Below are positions 25,142 through 36,035 of a DNA stretch of 64,000 bases, one piece after another. This DNA comes from Lethocerus indicus. Taxonomy: Eukaryota; Arthropoda; Insecta; Hemiptera; Belostomatidae. The position numbers were made by a program, and so were the translations under genes. Within the stretch, counting starts at the first letter, position 1; each line of letters starts with the position of its first letter. The notes under the pieces are model-generated. The model had not been told where the DNA came from, ran no database searches, and saw only the letters and a list, made by a program, of their open reading frames with translations. The stretch covers positions 18,691,333 to 18,755,332 of the forward strand of contig JACDQD010000011.1 in NCBI GenBank assembly GCA_019843655.1. The letters run 5' to 3'.

Positions 25142-25277
25142 GAGAGCGTGGACAGACCCGGAAGAGGATCCCCGACACAAGGGGAACTTCTCCGGTGAAT
25201 CACTTAAAGCACTTGTCCCTAAGGTTGAGTCCAATGAAAAATTGCTAATTGACATTTTACCAGTTCCAAGTCTGTAA
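25142..25277 (+). CDS. Candidate terminal exon, unrecognised
   Basis: A good acceptor (TTGTCCTCTGTTTCCAG) precedes an open frame of 44 residues ending at TAA. The residues read RAWTDPEEDPRHKG, then SLKALVPKVESNEKLL, then IDILPVPSL. Composition is protein-like (charged and hydrophobic mix, no low complexity), and ATTAAA/AATAAA hexamers lie 200-290 bases downstream. Against it, the opposite strand also has an open frame here, the acceptor may be chance, and no upstream plus-strand exon was found. It sits inside the LSM11 intron, so it would be an antisense nested gene. I do not recognise the family. Confidence 0.25.
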
Positions 25278-26394
25278 GGCCGACACTGACTACAAATTGG
25301 ACCGGAATCAGAGGCGGAGATATATTTTAAACCTTTTTATTTTTTTTAAACACTACGAGAAAACGTGCAGCAAGTCTTAAACGTACTAAGTATACGACTC
25401 TGATCGTATGAGTACCATATTATGCGGAATAACTTGAAGTTAAGTGTGTCGCAAAAGTGAGACCCCGATGCGGAATCGAGATTAAAAAAAATATAATAGT
25501 CGGCCTCGAGAGATGAGAAAATTTCGAAACTTTCCGGGCGGATGGCGACATGCCCCTTCCAGATAAATAAATTTCAGTCCGTGTACACATCGCGGACGCG
25601 TTACTTACTCTGAGCGATTAAAACTAGAGCCGGACACTTCTAACCGGTTGTCCTAATAAATTTCGTCCCCTCCAAGGCCCCATTTTTGGCCAACATCTCG
25701 GCAAAATTGGCAAACCGAAACACGGCGCTCGAGGAAATAAATCAGCGACGCCCGTTTTATTCCTCGGCGCACGCCGATATTCCCGAGGGATGCGCTGAAG
25801 TGAAAATGTTTCCGCGTTGAAATTTTCTCGAGGAAACCGTCGAAAGGGACGGAGTCGACGAGTACTGAAAGGATATCACGACGGCCGGCTCAACAATCAA
25901 CAGCAGATCTCGGACTATAAAACGGGTAATTAAAACGAATCGGTTTCAATTAGGCTTATCCTTCGACATTCGCCCGCCGATAGATATTACCGCAGCGCAA
26001 TAAAATTCGTCCTCAGTTTTAACGCTGGAAACGGATTTCTCAATTTCACGTCTCGCGAGGCGATAACGAGCCACGTTTTATCTTTCCCGCTATAATAACA
26101 ATAAATAACAAGTTTCATTTTACCGTCAAATCGGTAAAATATTACCGACTACATTTATGATGATTGTACATTAAAAGGCGGATGTTCGGAATGTCAATAT
26201 CGGTTTCTCGCCGTTACCGGTAGCGCTCCCACTTCAAACAGGCTATTGTTCCTTACACTGCTATAAGGAAGCTACTGAAGACACTACTATCCTCAAATTC
26301 CTGCAGGACGCATTCATGAAGTCAAAAATACTTGTTGTTACGCCTCATTTCATGAAACCTATATTTCAATCACGAATATTCATATCGGTTTCTC

Positions 26395-26463
26395 TTTTTT
26401 GTTGCAGGTGAGTTACTGCAATCAACTATAGTCACGCGGCGAGGGGGGGCCCATAGCGTAAGT
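26395..26463 (+). promoter_or_regulatory. Recursive-splicing (ratchet) site candidate 1
   Basis: TTTCTCTTTTTTGTTGCAG is abutted directly to GTGAGT at 26407/26408, so an acceptor and a donor are fused with a zero-length exon. A second donor follows 50 bases on, at TAGC|GTAAGTC (26458). This layout is known for ratchet points in long insect introns, where the downstream donor defines a transient exon. The upstream AATATTCATA and the TAGCGTAAGTC string are shared with the site at 45174. If used, the site belongs to a plus-strand gene whose exons lie outside the window. It is antisense to the LSM11 intron. Confidence 0.55.
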
Positions 26464-26872
26464 CAATAGTAAAAATTAATAGAAATCAATTTAAAAAATG
26501 CCTACGGTTAATTAAATAGGTCCTGTTTAGGTGGTTTTGGGCGAGAAACTTGTTTGCAATAACTCGAATTTGCGTTTGCACAAGCTCGAATAGACTTAAA
26601 TTCCGTCACTTGCAAGTTGTGTTTGAAAGTGTATCCATTCTTCTCTAGACAAGTTCGTCCGACCACCGTGGTCGGACCTCACGGATCGAAACTGAACAAA
26701 TAAATATTTGGGGTTGCAAAATGGGAACTTTGTTTTAAAAATGCCGGTTCCTGGTAAAGTTGGCGCCGGGGGCGGGGGCCTCCTTGGTCCCCCCCCTTCG
26801 ATGGTCCTTGACCCACTGACTGTGACCCGCTCAAAGCAAGGCCGGGTACCACTCCCGCCTCTTATATTCTTC

Positions 26873-26893
26873 TTCTTCTTCTTCTTCTTCTCC
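26873..26893. repeat. (CTT)n microsatellite
   Basis: Seven perfect CTT units. Confidence 0.9.
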
Positions 26894-29210
26894 CTTTCTT
26901 TGTCTTATTTTTCACCCCCCCACCCCACCACCACCGCCTTTTATTCGGGTCTTTGACGGCTGGGGTCGGGGTGCCGCCGGCCACCTGCTCTCCAAAGATA
27001 ATCCAAGGATTCCGGTTTTTGTTTTTTGCCCCTCTTCAGGCGGACCGGCCCTGACCCGGATTGTCCAATTATGGGGACCGCAATAATTGAAAAAGCAAAT
27101 ACCGCCGAACGTTTCGCAACACGTGCAATTCTTGAGTAACACGTGTCCGCGAGCAGAGGTGCGCAATCGAAAACTGGATAGGGGAGTCACCACAATCAGA
27201 GTTCTCCTCAATACTTGTTGTCTTTAAAATTGTTAAATAAAAACTTCCAACGCTTCCAAAAATTTGCGCACTCAAAATCTAGACATACTGTGATGCCTAA
27301 TTCTTGAAATATTGACTAATATAGGTATTCAAAACTTTAATCTAATCTAATTTCTAATGGTAGAAACGTCGTTAAAAAGGCGTACTAATGAAATCTTGTC
27401 CGGCATATTTCAATGAATGGTATAAAAAATGTTATTGCGCATTAGCTAAAACCGCACTAACCAATGGACTGTATATTTCGACTTTGTAGAAAACGTGTCA
27501 TTACACCGTTGTGGTTTTAACATCTGACAAGAGCAGTTATAAATGAAATATAAAAAAAGTTTCATTGGCCGTCGACTTGATGAAACGGAGTGCCGGCCGC
27601 GGGGTGAAACCGTTTTTCACCTCCAGGTCCGTAAAAGGCCTCCGTAAATGGCGGACCGGCTACTTATGTAAGTCCCCTCCTGTCAAGCCCGAAGTCCCCT
27701 CCCTCCCTACCCGCCCGGAAGGGAGGAGTATCACGTTCGGCAAAGGGAACATCAGAAGAAACGTCGAACGTGAACGTCGCCGAAGTCACCACCGTGTGCT
27801 GACTTTGAGTAAAGTACAACGACGGGCGGGATTCCTATTAATTCGACGGGCTTTTCACGCCCTTTTCGCGCGATATCCAAACTTTCAGATTTCTACTCCT
27901 GGAGGGACGGCCGAAGATGGACCGTATGAACAGGAATAAATAATTAGTTCAGAAGTAAAGGTCAAAGGACCAGTGAGCGAAACTTTCACAAAGAGAACGT
28001 ACCAGAAAACGGTTCATCGAAAGCCAATCATAATTTGACCTTAACACAAGTCGAAACTGAAGAAAGTTTACTGGATGTACGAAATAATTGCCGAATAAAG
28101 TGAAAAAAAGGATGACTGATTATGTGCAATCCACGGACAAAGTCTACCCTTGTCTTGCGGACAAATAACTGGGGGAATACAAAAATTGTAAAATAACAAT
28201 TCCAACTGTAGTTTGTTCTAATTTTCAATGATAGCTTTCCGATATACTTTATAATACAGACTGCTCTGAGGTTGACATACAAAGGGTTGATAAATGGCGA
28301 AATTTCTGTTCAGTAATATTTTTTTTTCGTTCAGTTAATATTGTGAATCGACCGTTGGTTCTGAAGGGGAACGTTCTTCTCCCCCTCATCCGGGCCCGTT
28401 GCCGGCGTCTGTGTCTACTCCTGGAGGTACAATTGGAGTATATTGGGGATGAGGGAGCCGTCCAGAGTATAACTCGAGTGTTGTTCGGCCGCGGGGTTGG
28501 CGGGGGGGGGGGAGGGAAAGAGGGGTTGGTGGTTAAACGTGTTCGAGCAAGGTCGGGCGTCGACCCGGGAAGTGTTTTCTCTATCACTCTCTTTCTCCGT
28601 CTCTCTCTCTCTCTCCCTCTCTGTAGGTATGATGATGATGCACCCGGGAGAAAGTGCAGCCTGCATTCTGATGCAACCGGAGAAGTGGCCGCCGCCGCCC
28701 CCACCCCATCACCACCCACCCCCCACCGGGAGTTCAGCTCTCTTGGTGGGCTTTTTGAAAAATTAATAACCCCACTCCAACCCCACCCCAACACTCAAAG
28801 GAGCCCGAGAGAAAGACATTCTACAAGTTATACAACTCGATCTTATACAACCTAACCTGCATGATCTTCTCTCTCTCTCGCTTTGGAGAGACCTCCTGAG
28901 AACTGGTTCTGAAGAACCGCGGAGCTTAATTAAAAAAAAAAAAAACCTAAGCGGCAATTTTCCTACGACGACGGTGAAATTTTATGACTTGGAAGAGTGA
29001 AAAATGTTGAACTGAAATTGAAGCTTAACAGGGAACGTCGTTCTAGCCCGACAGACCTATACTAGCGTTTCGACACACGGTGACAATGAATGAGGACTTC
29101 TTTGTTAAAAGTCGCGAATTTATTTATTATCGATTTAAATTTATACAAATACCTCAAGTCCCTCGACTGGGAAACGACAGCGTGTTATAGTTTAAACAAA
29201 AAAACTGTTT

Positions 29211-29427
29211 ACTGTAGGATCGTGATGTTTCCGTCTCCTCTCGCCGGTCCGGTCTTCCGCTAGACCGGTTTCGGCCGCTCGCCATCTTCAGTAGCGCTGT
29301 GTCGGTCACTGTCAATCGGCTACTGGCGAGCGGCCGAAACAGCGGTCTAGCAGAAGACCGAAACGGCGAGAAACATCACGATGCTACAGTATTTCAACCC
29401 CTCGGAGACGGCAAAACAGGTATATTA
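29211..29427. mobile_element. Foldback element, compact copy
   Basis: A short and well-paired copy. The left arm is ACTGTAGGATCGTGATGTTT, CTCCTCTCGCCGG, GGTCTTCCGCTAGACC, GGTTTCGGCCGCTCGCC, ATCTTCAGTAGC. Only about 20 bases (GCTGTGTCGGTCACTGTCAA) separate it from the right arm: CTACTGGCGAGCGGCCGAAA, GGTCTAGCAGAAGACC, GGCGAGAAACATCACGATG, CTACAGTATTTCAACCCCTC, GGAGACGGCAAAACAGG, then TATATTAA. It lies in the LSM11 intron. Confidence 0.87.
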
Positions 29428-30257
29428 AAAAAAAACTGTTCAGTTCAAGACAAAATAGGACGTTGAAATATCTGCCAATTTATTTTCTTCATCTTGTAAA
29501 CCGAGTGTTGAGAGTACTTTGAGCAATTTCATGAAAGTAAAATCAGAATCGCAGCTCATTCCCCCCCCCCCCGTATTTCAATGGGGGCGAAGTTCTGTTT
29601 TATAACAAAATTATTTACCCTCCCCCGGCGCCGCAAAAGGATCCGTACGCTTGATCGGTATTCGAATTATACAACCAGGGAGAGAATTTTTCCAAGGGAG
29701 AGATTGAGCGAGCGGGCAAACTCAATACACCACTAACGCGGCCGTTAAGGTCGAGTTTCGTAACGCGGAACTTGTGCAGTAAACGGACAAAGTTGGAAAC
29801 TGTGCGGCGGCATTGATTTATATCTGAGTTGGGGGCCGAAAAGTAAGATTGAATACGACGTGAGGGAGAGCGAAATACGACACGAAAAAATTGAACCGAG
29901 AAATAACGCATTGAGTATGCACATTTTAGTGCATAGTGGAAAAAATATCGGGCGTAAAATGGTACTAAACATCAGTGGGGAACGTTGCCATAAAAAAGTG
30001 CAGTAAAGGATTAATCGGTTTAACTACACCGTAACCTTCCCAACATGTTTTCTCTTTCTTAAGTTTTCAAATTAAATATATTTTATTAATTCTATCCTAG
30101 AGCGTGAAATTTATAATTCGATACCCAGATCGACAGTTTAAAAGCCCTACAGCTTTGACTATTTCCGACTTCCCTTTAGATTTCTCCATTTCTCCCCCTT
30201 CAAATTGACTCAATCCAAAGGCACTTTTTCTAACTTTTTTTTTTTTTTTTCACTTAC

Positions 30258-30397
30258 CCATCGAGAGAGTCTTCCTTTTGATCTTCCTTGTCCAAACCTC
30301 GCTTACGTCTTCCAAGCGCCAAATTCCACATTTTGTCGAAAGCGACCAAAAAAGCGACGCAGTGTCCCCTCAGGCCGGTGGCTCCGCGCGTGTGCAC
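30258..30397 (-). CDS. LSM11: LSM11 middle exon (Sm1 motif), with one extra base
   Basis: This exon encodes the Sm1 half of LSm11. It is flanked by an AG acceptor (GACACTGTTAG) and a strong GTAAGT donor. From phase 0 it reads VHTRGATGLRGHCV, then AFLVAFDKMWNLAL. This is the Sm1 signature (conserved G, then FDK.WNLAL), closest to LSm11 among Sm proteins. After LAL the sequence GCGCTTGGAAGACG continues in the original frame as a non-conserved string. Reading one base shorter gives LALEDVSEVWTRKIKRK, the segment expected after Sm1 in this family. As written the exon is 140 nt and its exit phase does not match the next exon. At 139 nt it would exit in phase 1 and join the last exon exactly. The extra base is a doubled A on the plus strand within CTTCCAAGCG. 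An internal GAC|GTAAGC would also give phase 1, but drops the conserved tail. Confidence 0.92.
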
Positions 30398-30666
30398 CTA
30401 ACAGTGTCAGCAACGTGTCAGCCGATTGTTCGGTCATAAAATTATTCATTATTCTGTCCGCAGTTCTGTCCGATTTGCTCACAGTTATTACATCAAGCAG
30501 TTGGTGAAATTTTTTGGGATGCGATTCTTTATTATGGACTGCAGATTAACTACTGAATTTTGAGAAAGAGAAATGAGATTTTGGCCACTTTAACGGGTCT
30601 ATCAAGGTAATTCGTTTCAAGATACAAAGGCATTATTTTTCTATAAATATAATTGAAAAATTTTTT

Positions 30667-30720
30667 TTACATGCATTCCGGCCTAAGGGCCTTACTACAT
30701 TTATATACTTGATTATTAAG
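30667..30720 (-). repeat. Short interspersed repeat R5, copy 1
   Basis: The complement reads AAGTATATAAATGTAGTAAG, then GCCCTTAGGCCGGAATGCAT. The same core is found in plus orientation at 31749 and 61887. The AT-rich flank and A run suggest the 3' tail of a retroelement, but no coding part is seen. Confidence 0.65.
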
Positions 30721-31001
30721 ACTAGTTGGATTATGTACAATGATAATGTGGTAATCGGGAAAGTTAGACATAAAAACTCCGAGAACATAATTATTTTATC
30801 TAGTTGATTAAATTGTCGATTTTTCGCACTTTAGATTTCTATTTGGTCCTAAGCCAGACCTCATTCGGCGGTAAGTCCTCCCACTGTATTATTGAAGGTC
30901 GAAATATCGAAATAATTCTATATATATATATATATTTCGGTACAAACGAGGAAGTCATAAAACGAGACCCCCGACTGCGGTAACGAAAATATGGGCTCCG
31001 A

Positions 31002-31003
<2 letters not shown>

Positions 31004-31028
<25 letters not shown>
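31004..31028. repeat. Poly-A tract
   Basis: About 25 consecutive A on the plus strand. Confidence 0.97.
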
Positions 31029-31032
<4 letters not shown>

Positions 31033-31748
31033 AGATTTCGCCCACGCTTCCTTCGACACCGTTGTCCCCCTTCTATTTTAGTTATTGTCCCGCTAAGTAG
31101 GACAAGTCCAGTGGGTCCGAAGGCGATGTGTGGAGGTTGGAGGAGGAGGAGAGCGAGAGGCAGAGGGAGAGGGATGGATGGATGGAGGGAGAGGGAGGGA
31201 GGGAGGGCAGGTGCTTAAAATAAAACGAGGACAGAGAGACAGAATAAGCAACAGGAAGTATGCCGACACACCGTCAAGTACAAAACCCCCGGGTCCTTGT
31301 TGTTTTCTGGAGTCTTGTCGCGAACCCCTCTAATCGTGAAGAGAAAAACTATTCCCTCCCTTCGGATCAACACCTAATAAAACAACCCCGTACAATTTAA
31401 ACATTATTCTAAATATTTTACAACAGTTTTTTCCCCCCCAAACTTTTTCGGCCCTAGGCGGCCTTAATATAACAAGATTTTTCTGATCTCAGGGGCGAAC
31501 TTTATGTCAATAGTAGTTTACCTTCATTCCCAATTCCGAAATTTTATTTAACTCCCAACTTTCTTGTCAAATTAAAAAAAAAAAAATTGACTCTTTTTGA
31601 AAAGCGATTACGCGTTCAAAAACGAAAATTTAAAAAGGGAACACTTTTTGCCCCCAGAGTGTAGCTTAAGTTCTCGGCTTTTCAATGTAAATTTTCCCGA
31701 TTATCACAACAATATTGTTAGAAAATTCACGTTTAATGTATCATAATA

Positions 31749-31794
31749 TTTAAGTATATAAATTTGGTAAGGCCAATAGGCCGGAATGCATGCA
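31749..31794 (+). repeat. Short interspersed repeat R5, copy 2
   Basis: TTTAAGTATATAAATTTGGT is followed by AAGGCCAATAGGCCGGAATG, matching R5 at 30667 and 61887. The GGCC..AGGCCGGAATG core is the best conserved part. Confidence 0.65.
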
Positions 31795-32426
31795 GTAATC
31801 ACCATTTGTATACATCGTTGTATCGGTACAATATTTGTATTTAAAGAAATAAAAATTCGTCCAAGTGTATTAAAATTGTACAGATACATAATACGGATTA
31901 GTCCATTACACTCGTCTGTTTAATATCGTATTTCGTGCATAAATTTATACAGCGAGGGAGTTACCCTAAATGGATTTACATTGCACTAAAACTGTCGGCA
32001 TACTGAATGTGTCACCTTTTCCTTTATAACTTTGCAAGTTAACCGAGTTTTATTAGCACTCGAGTTAGGTAATACTTACTAGCCTCTGCAGTTAGCGTTA
32101 TTAAGCCGACTGTCATTAAAACGATTGCATTTTATTATGTAATGTCGCGTATTGCTATTAACGTTTTACGTTCGGTCCTCGAGGACGTATATAAACGGCG
32201 TTATCGATAGTGTATTTTTTTTATTACGGTCTTAAAAACTGGGTAAATTACCCCGAAAAAATACCTGCCCCTAATTTTCTACAAATCAAAACGTAAGTCG
32301 TGATTGGTTGAAAATTATATTTTTCTTACTGTAAATTAGTCCAATATCTATCAGCCTGGGGACATTATTGAATGCGGTTCGCTAGTAATTACTAGTTATC
32401 TCTTTCTATTATGCCCGTGTCCTTAC

Positions 32427-32515
32427 CTTGATTCTGATTCTCCTTTCCACACAGTCCTTCAGCAGAGCCAAAGGCCCTTTCATATCTTCCATCCGCGAGA
32501 GTACGTCCCTCAAAA
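32427..32515 (-). CDS. LSM11: LSM11 exon upstream of Sm1
   Basis: An 89-nt exon with acceptor GTCCCTGTTCACAG and donor AAG|GTAAGG. After two bases that finish a split codon it encodes LRDVLSRMEDMKGPLALL, then KDCVERRIRIK, and ends in phase 0 straight into VHTRG of the next exon. LSm11 proteins have a VLxRM..GPL segment just before the Sm fold followed by a basic stretch that begins strand 1, and this exon fits that position. The split codon needs one base from an upstream exon, so the protein starts farther upstream on the minus strand. No N-terminal exon (expected to carry a FDPLxALY-like motif) was recognised up to 64000. It may lie beyond the window or be too diverged to see. Confidence 0.88.
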
Positions 32516-33109
32516 CTGTGAACAGGGACAGACATTGTTTACATTAGAGGTTGTACAATATAAAGAGCTGTATATTTATAGGGACATTACGGTTGAATTA
32601 TGGCCCGGGGGGGGGGGGGGTTTCGAAGCCGCGTCCTAAATACCAAGTAAATCCGAGTTTCGAAAACAGAAACCTTCAGGAGGTAGGGATTTTCAGTGTG
32701 TCAAAGAGTGTAAACACCCGCCCGGTTCCCCAATTATTTATGTCTCGCGGTTTACACAAGTAAACAGGTCTCGAATCGTTGTAAACAACAGTAGACGCGT
32801 AATAGTTGGGTAAGACAGTCGTTTTTTAAATAGCGGACTTAGTCGACAATAAAGGGCGGATTTAAAAACATTCAATTATTTTTTAACAGCCAATTAAATA
32901 AAGAAATTAGCATCGTTTCGTGGCGAGTTCTTAATAGTAATTACACTATTCTTGTTTTTTTTGAAATCATTATAACCGCCAAAAATTTTTTCATAAAAAA
33001 ATGATGCTTTATTATTATCCCCCTCCCCCAAACACACTGCTGACAGGTTGCTTCATCAACGAGCGTAACTAAGGAACACTTCATCATGAAATTTAGGTCT
33101 TATACAACT

Positions 33110-33362
33110 GAAAATATACAAAGCGATACTTAGAGCAGTGGGGTTTCAATGAGACATCCGACATCGCTCGCGTCCAGAAATTTCAGTCAAAAGTCTTTCG
33201 TACCGTCCTCAATCCTCCCCCCCCCCCCCCCCCAAGGTATGTTTCAAACCGCACAATCCACCGCCATGACCTCAGCATATCCCGACAGTTGGCGAAGTCG
33301 CAAAATCCACTCCCGCCCCTTTCCCCTCATCCCAATCCACTCGTTCAACCCCTTTCCCCTCT
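33110..33362. repeat. Interspersed repeat R2, copy 2
   Basis: Matches 4938-5188 in the same orientation. A run of 17 C (33217-33233) replaces the shorter CCCCCC of copy 1, showing slippage at that point. Confidence 0.75.
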
Positions 33363-34545
33363 CACACCCATCCGTTATCTTAAACTCCGTTGGCCCTAGA
33401 GATCTTATTAACCCTTAGACTATAATTGTTCATGTGTGAAAAAAGTGCCATCTTTCGGCGGTTCCTTTTATCACGAAATACGTGTAAAAAAAACATGAAA
33501 TAAAAAAGTATGTTTTTGTTCCAGAATCAGTAGAGCCCCCAATGACCAGACTAGTAGCGGAAAATAATATATAAAATTATTCGGAAAAAAAATCCACAGA
33601 TCGGAATTGTTCTCAATTAACACTGTACGGAACAGTATCGAATTGTCGAATGAGAATTGTAGCTCATCCAATTGCAAAATGAACTGTCCGCCTGAGGCAC
33701 TTTCTCTCGGCCGATAGCCGATAAAATGAGACGAAGCAGCGCTTAAACTGCGATAACGAGATCACAGCAAAATATTTATTAATATCAGTGATACGATGCC
33801 AACAACTGACAGTATTTCCGGCGTATTATCACAACGTCCTAGAGCCTTTTTCCATTTTTTTTTTTTCAATAACGGTACCGGTCAAGGGTACATTTGAGAC
33901 AGATTTCCATTTAATCTATGAACTGTATTCTCTAGTCTGGAACTAAAAATATCAATAAATGCTCAACGGTCGAAACCGGAATGTATTTTTTTGGGGGGTC
34001 GCTATTTTAAATATGCAATTCTTCCACTGTTTACGCAGCATCCTATACGGCAATATTTTGAAAACCAAAAAAAATACAGAAAATACAAACAGAATAGCAG
34101 TTCGGTCATTGGCGCGAGTTTCGATATAATTTGTTATTATCATTTCGCAGTTTTTCTCATCTGACCCAATTCTACTACAAAAATGCAATAATCGCATCAA
34201 TACGAGATCCGTCGTGAAATCGTTAACGCCCAAATCCAATATTATAATTTAACGGATCACCTTCCTGAAAATTATCCTGGCGGCTTATTAATGACTCGAT
34301 AAAAAAAATTGTAGTTAAAAGCGAAGAGACGTTGATAAATGTTTGACAAACTTCTAGATATGTATGTGGTAGGGGAGGGGGGGGGGGGGTGGTTCGCAAT
34401 ATTCAAAAAGTGTGAAATAAAGTCGCAGGTTGTACTTAAATAGGGCAGTGTGAAACGCTACGCCCCCCCCCCCCGATATTATGACCCACAGGTTGACCTA
34501 CAGGTAACCCCAGTGTTTCAGACTGTATAACATGATTGATGGTAT

Positions 34546-34576
34546 GAAGAGGAGGAGGAGGAGGAGGAGGAGGGTG
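34546..34576. repeat. (GGA)n microsatellite
   Basis: Ten or so GAG/GGA triplets. CT tracts follow at 34650-34680 and 34836-34880. Confidence 0.93.
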
Positions 34577-35756
34577 GTGGTATGCAGAGTACGTGAGAAC
34601 AGAGAGACCCGTGTCACGCCGAGAGCGATTTTTAGGCCCCTCCCTCCCTCTCTCTCTCTCTCTCTCTCCCTCCATCTCTCTGTGTTAGAGAGATGGTACA
34701 TTGGGGGGGAGGGGGGAGGGGGAGTGGATCGATTATGATCTGAAGAAAGTGAGAACCATCCCGAATGATGCGCTGTGCGTGCATGCGTGCTTGCCTACGT
34801 ATGCGTGCGTGCTCGTGTGTGCGCACTCCGGTCTCTCTCTCTCCCTCCCTCCCTCTCCCTCTCTCTCTCTCTCTCCCTCCGTGTGTTGATAACAGCGGTC
34901 GGTGACCTAGGTGATTGACCCCGCCTCTACAGGTATGCCTCTTCCTCACTCTCTCTCCACCACACTCTCGTTTCACAGAGAGTGAGAGAGGGAGGGAGGG
35001 AGGGAGGGAGGAAAGAGTAATTGTGGTCACTTCACACTCGCTCGCTCTCTTTCCCAGCGTCTCTACGACGATGGCTCACTCTCAAAGGCAAAATCCCAAC
35101 CGGGGGCGGGGTGGATTCACAAACACCACTCTATATACAGCGATCGGACAGCATTATTTTTGGCTTTTGGAAATATTATTCTTGCCTCCTACGTCCCATT
35201 TCAGTTTATCATTTCAACACTACTAACGCAATTAATAAATAACTGATACAGATCTCCACGATACAGTATTAAAAAAACAACTTACCCCCACCCCTTTTAT
35301 TTCGGACAGTTCAAAGCCCTATTTGTACCTACAATAATGCATCTATTTAGGCCGGTTTGTTTGGGGTAAACTTAGAAAACTTCTATTACACGACATTCGC
35401 TTTGTAATATACCGCGGTCGGGAGGGTTTTTAAAAAATCGAGATTTAAAAATACAGTAGGGATGACGCGCGTTAGAGGGATTTTTAGCGGCTGTTGGCAA
35501 CCTCTTTCATTCCCCATCCCGGCCTACCTTTACGCTTTCATTTCGTGTATAAGCCGGACAATAATATTTCCAATTTGCCCTCTTTCGATTTTTCTGTTTT
35601 TCAAAAAGAAATTTATTATTATTGTTGGAAAAAAATAATTGCAATTTTTTTTTTTTGGCCGACCCGCGATGCCATGAAAATGAGACAAAAACTATCCAAT
35701 ATTAAGTGCTTATATTGGCCACGATTGTTTTTCAGTTTCTAATGAAATATTGTGGT

Positions 35757-36035
35757 TTATAATGCCTGTTTTTGGTCTGCGACGGGTTGGAATACCGCAG
35801 ATTTTTTGTCTCCTCTCGCCGGTTTCGGCCGCTCGCCATCTTCAGTAGCGGTGTCAGTCACTTCGGATGTATTTTGGCCAGCCTCGCCGCACTGTCACTA
35901 TTAAAACCTCCGCACTGTAAAAAGTGCAGGGAGAGTGCATGAGGACGCCCGAAAAAAAACATCCGAAACGCCAACAGTGACAGCGCTACTGAAGATGGCG
36001 AGCGGCCGAAACCGGTCCGGCGGAACCGGCACCGT
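35757..36035. mobile_element. Foldback element
   Basis: The left arm is TATAATGCCTGTTTTTGGTC, TGCGACGGGTTGGAATACCG, CTCCTCTCGCCGGTTTCGGC, CGCTCGCCATCTTCAGTAGC. A GTGTCAGTCACTTCGGATG centre follows. The right arm is CGCTACTGAAGATGGCGAGC, GGCCGAAACCGGTCCGGCGG and then decays. The inner GGTCTTTCGCTAGACC hairpin is absent from the left arm. Confidence 0.83.

Larger units (their letters stand above)
19784..30257 (-). other. LSM11: LSM11 intron between the Sm1 and Sm2 exons (about 10.5 kb)
   Basis: Bounded by donor GTAAGT at 30252-30257 and acceptor AG at 19784-19785, on the minus strand. It holds foldback copies at 22440 and 29211, CT- and CTT-rich tracts, the plus-strand ratchet-like site at 26408 and a plus-strand terminal-exon candidate at 25142. 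I saw no further minus exon that fits the protein between Sm1 and Sm2, and the flanking exons join in phase once the extra base is discounted. Confidence 0.75.
30398..32426 (-). other. LSM11: LSM11 intron upstream of the Sm1 exon (about 2.0 kb)
   Basis: Bounded by donor GTAAGG (32421-32426) and acceptor AG (30398-30399). It contains a 25-base poly-A run at 31003-31028, a GGGA-rich tract near 31140-31210, an AT run at 30912-30934 and two copies of the short repeat R5 in opposite orientation. Confidence 0.8.
32516..35756. other. Upstream of the known LSM11 exons; repeats, no recognised exon
   Basis: It contains a G run near 32607, repeat R2 copy 2, a GGA run and CT tracts around 34546-34880, and a (GGGA)n tract near 34985-35010. 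I looked for the missing LSM11 N-terminal exon on the minus strand and did not find one. Confidence 0.5.

Noticed and set aside
27565..27939. 124-residue plus-strand frame ending in STPGGTAEDGPYEQE
   Set aside because: Arg/Pro-rich composition, no motif, weak acceptor context, and similar-length frames occur by chance in GC-richer patches.
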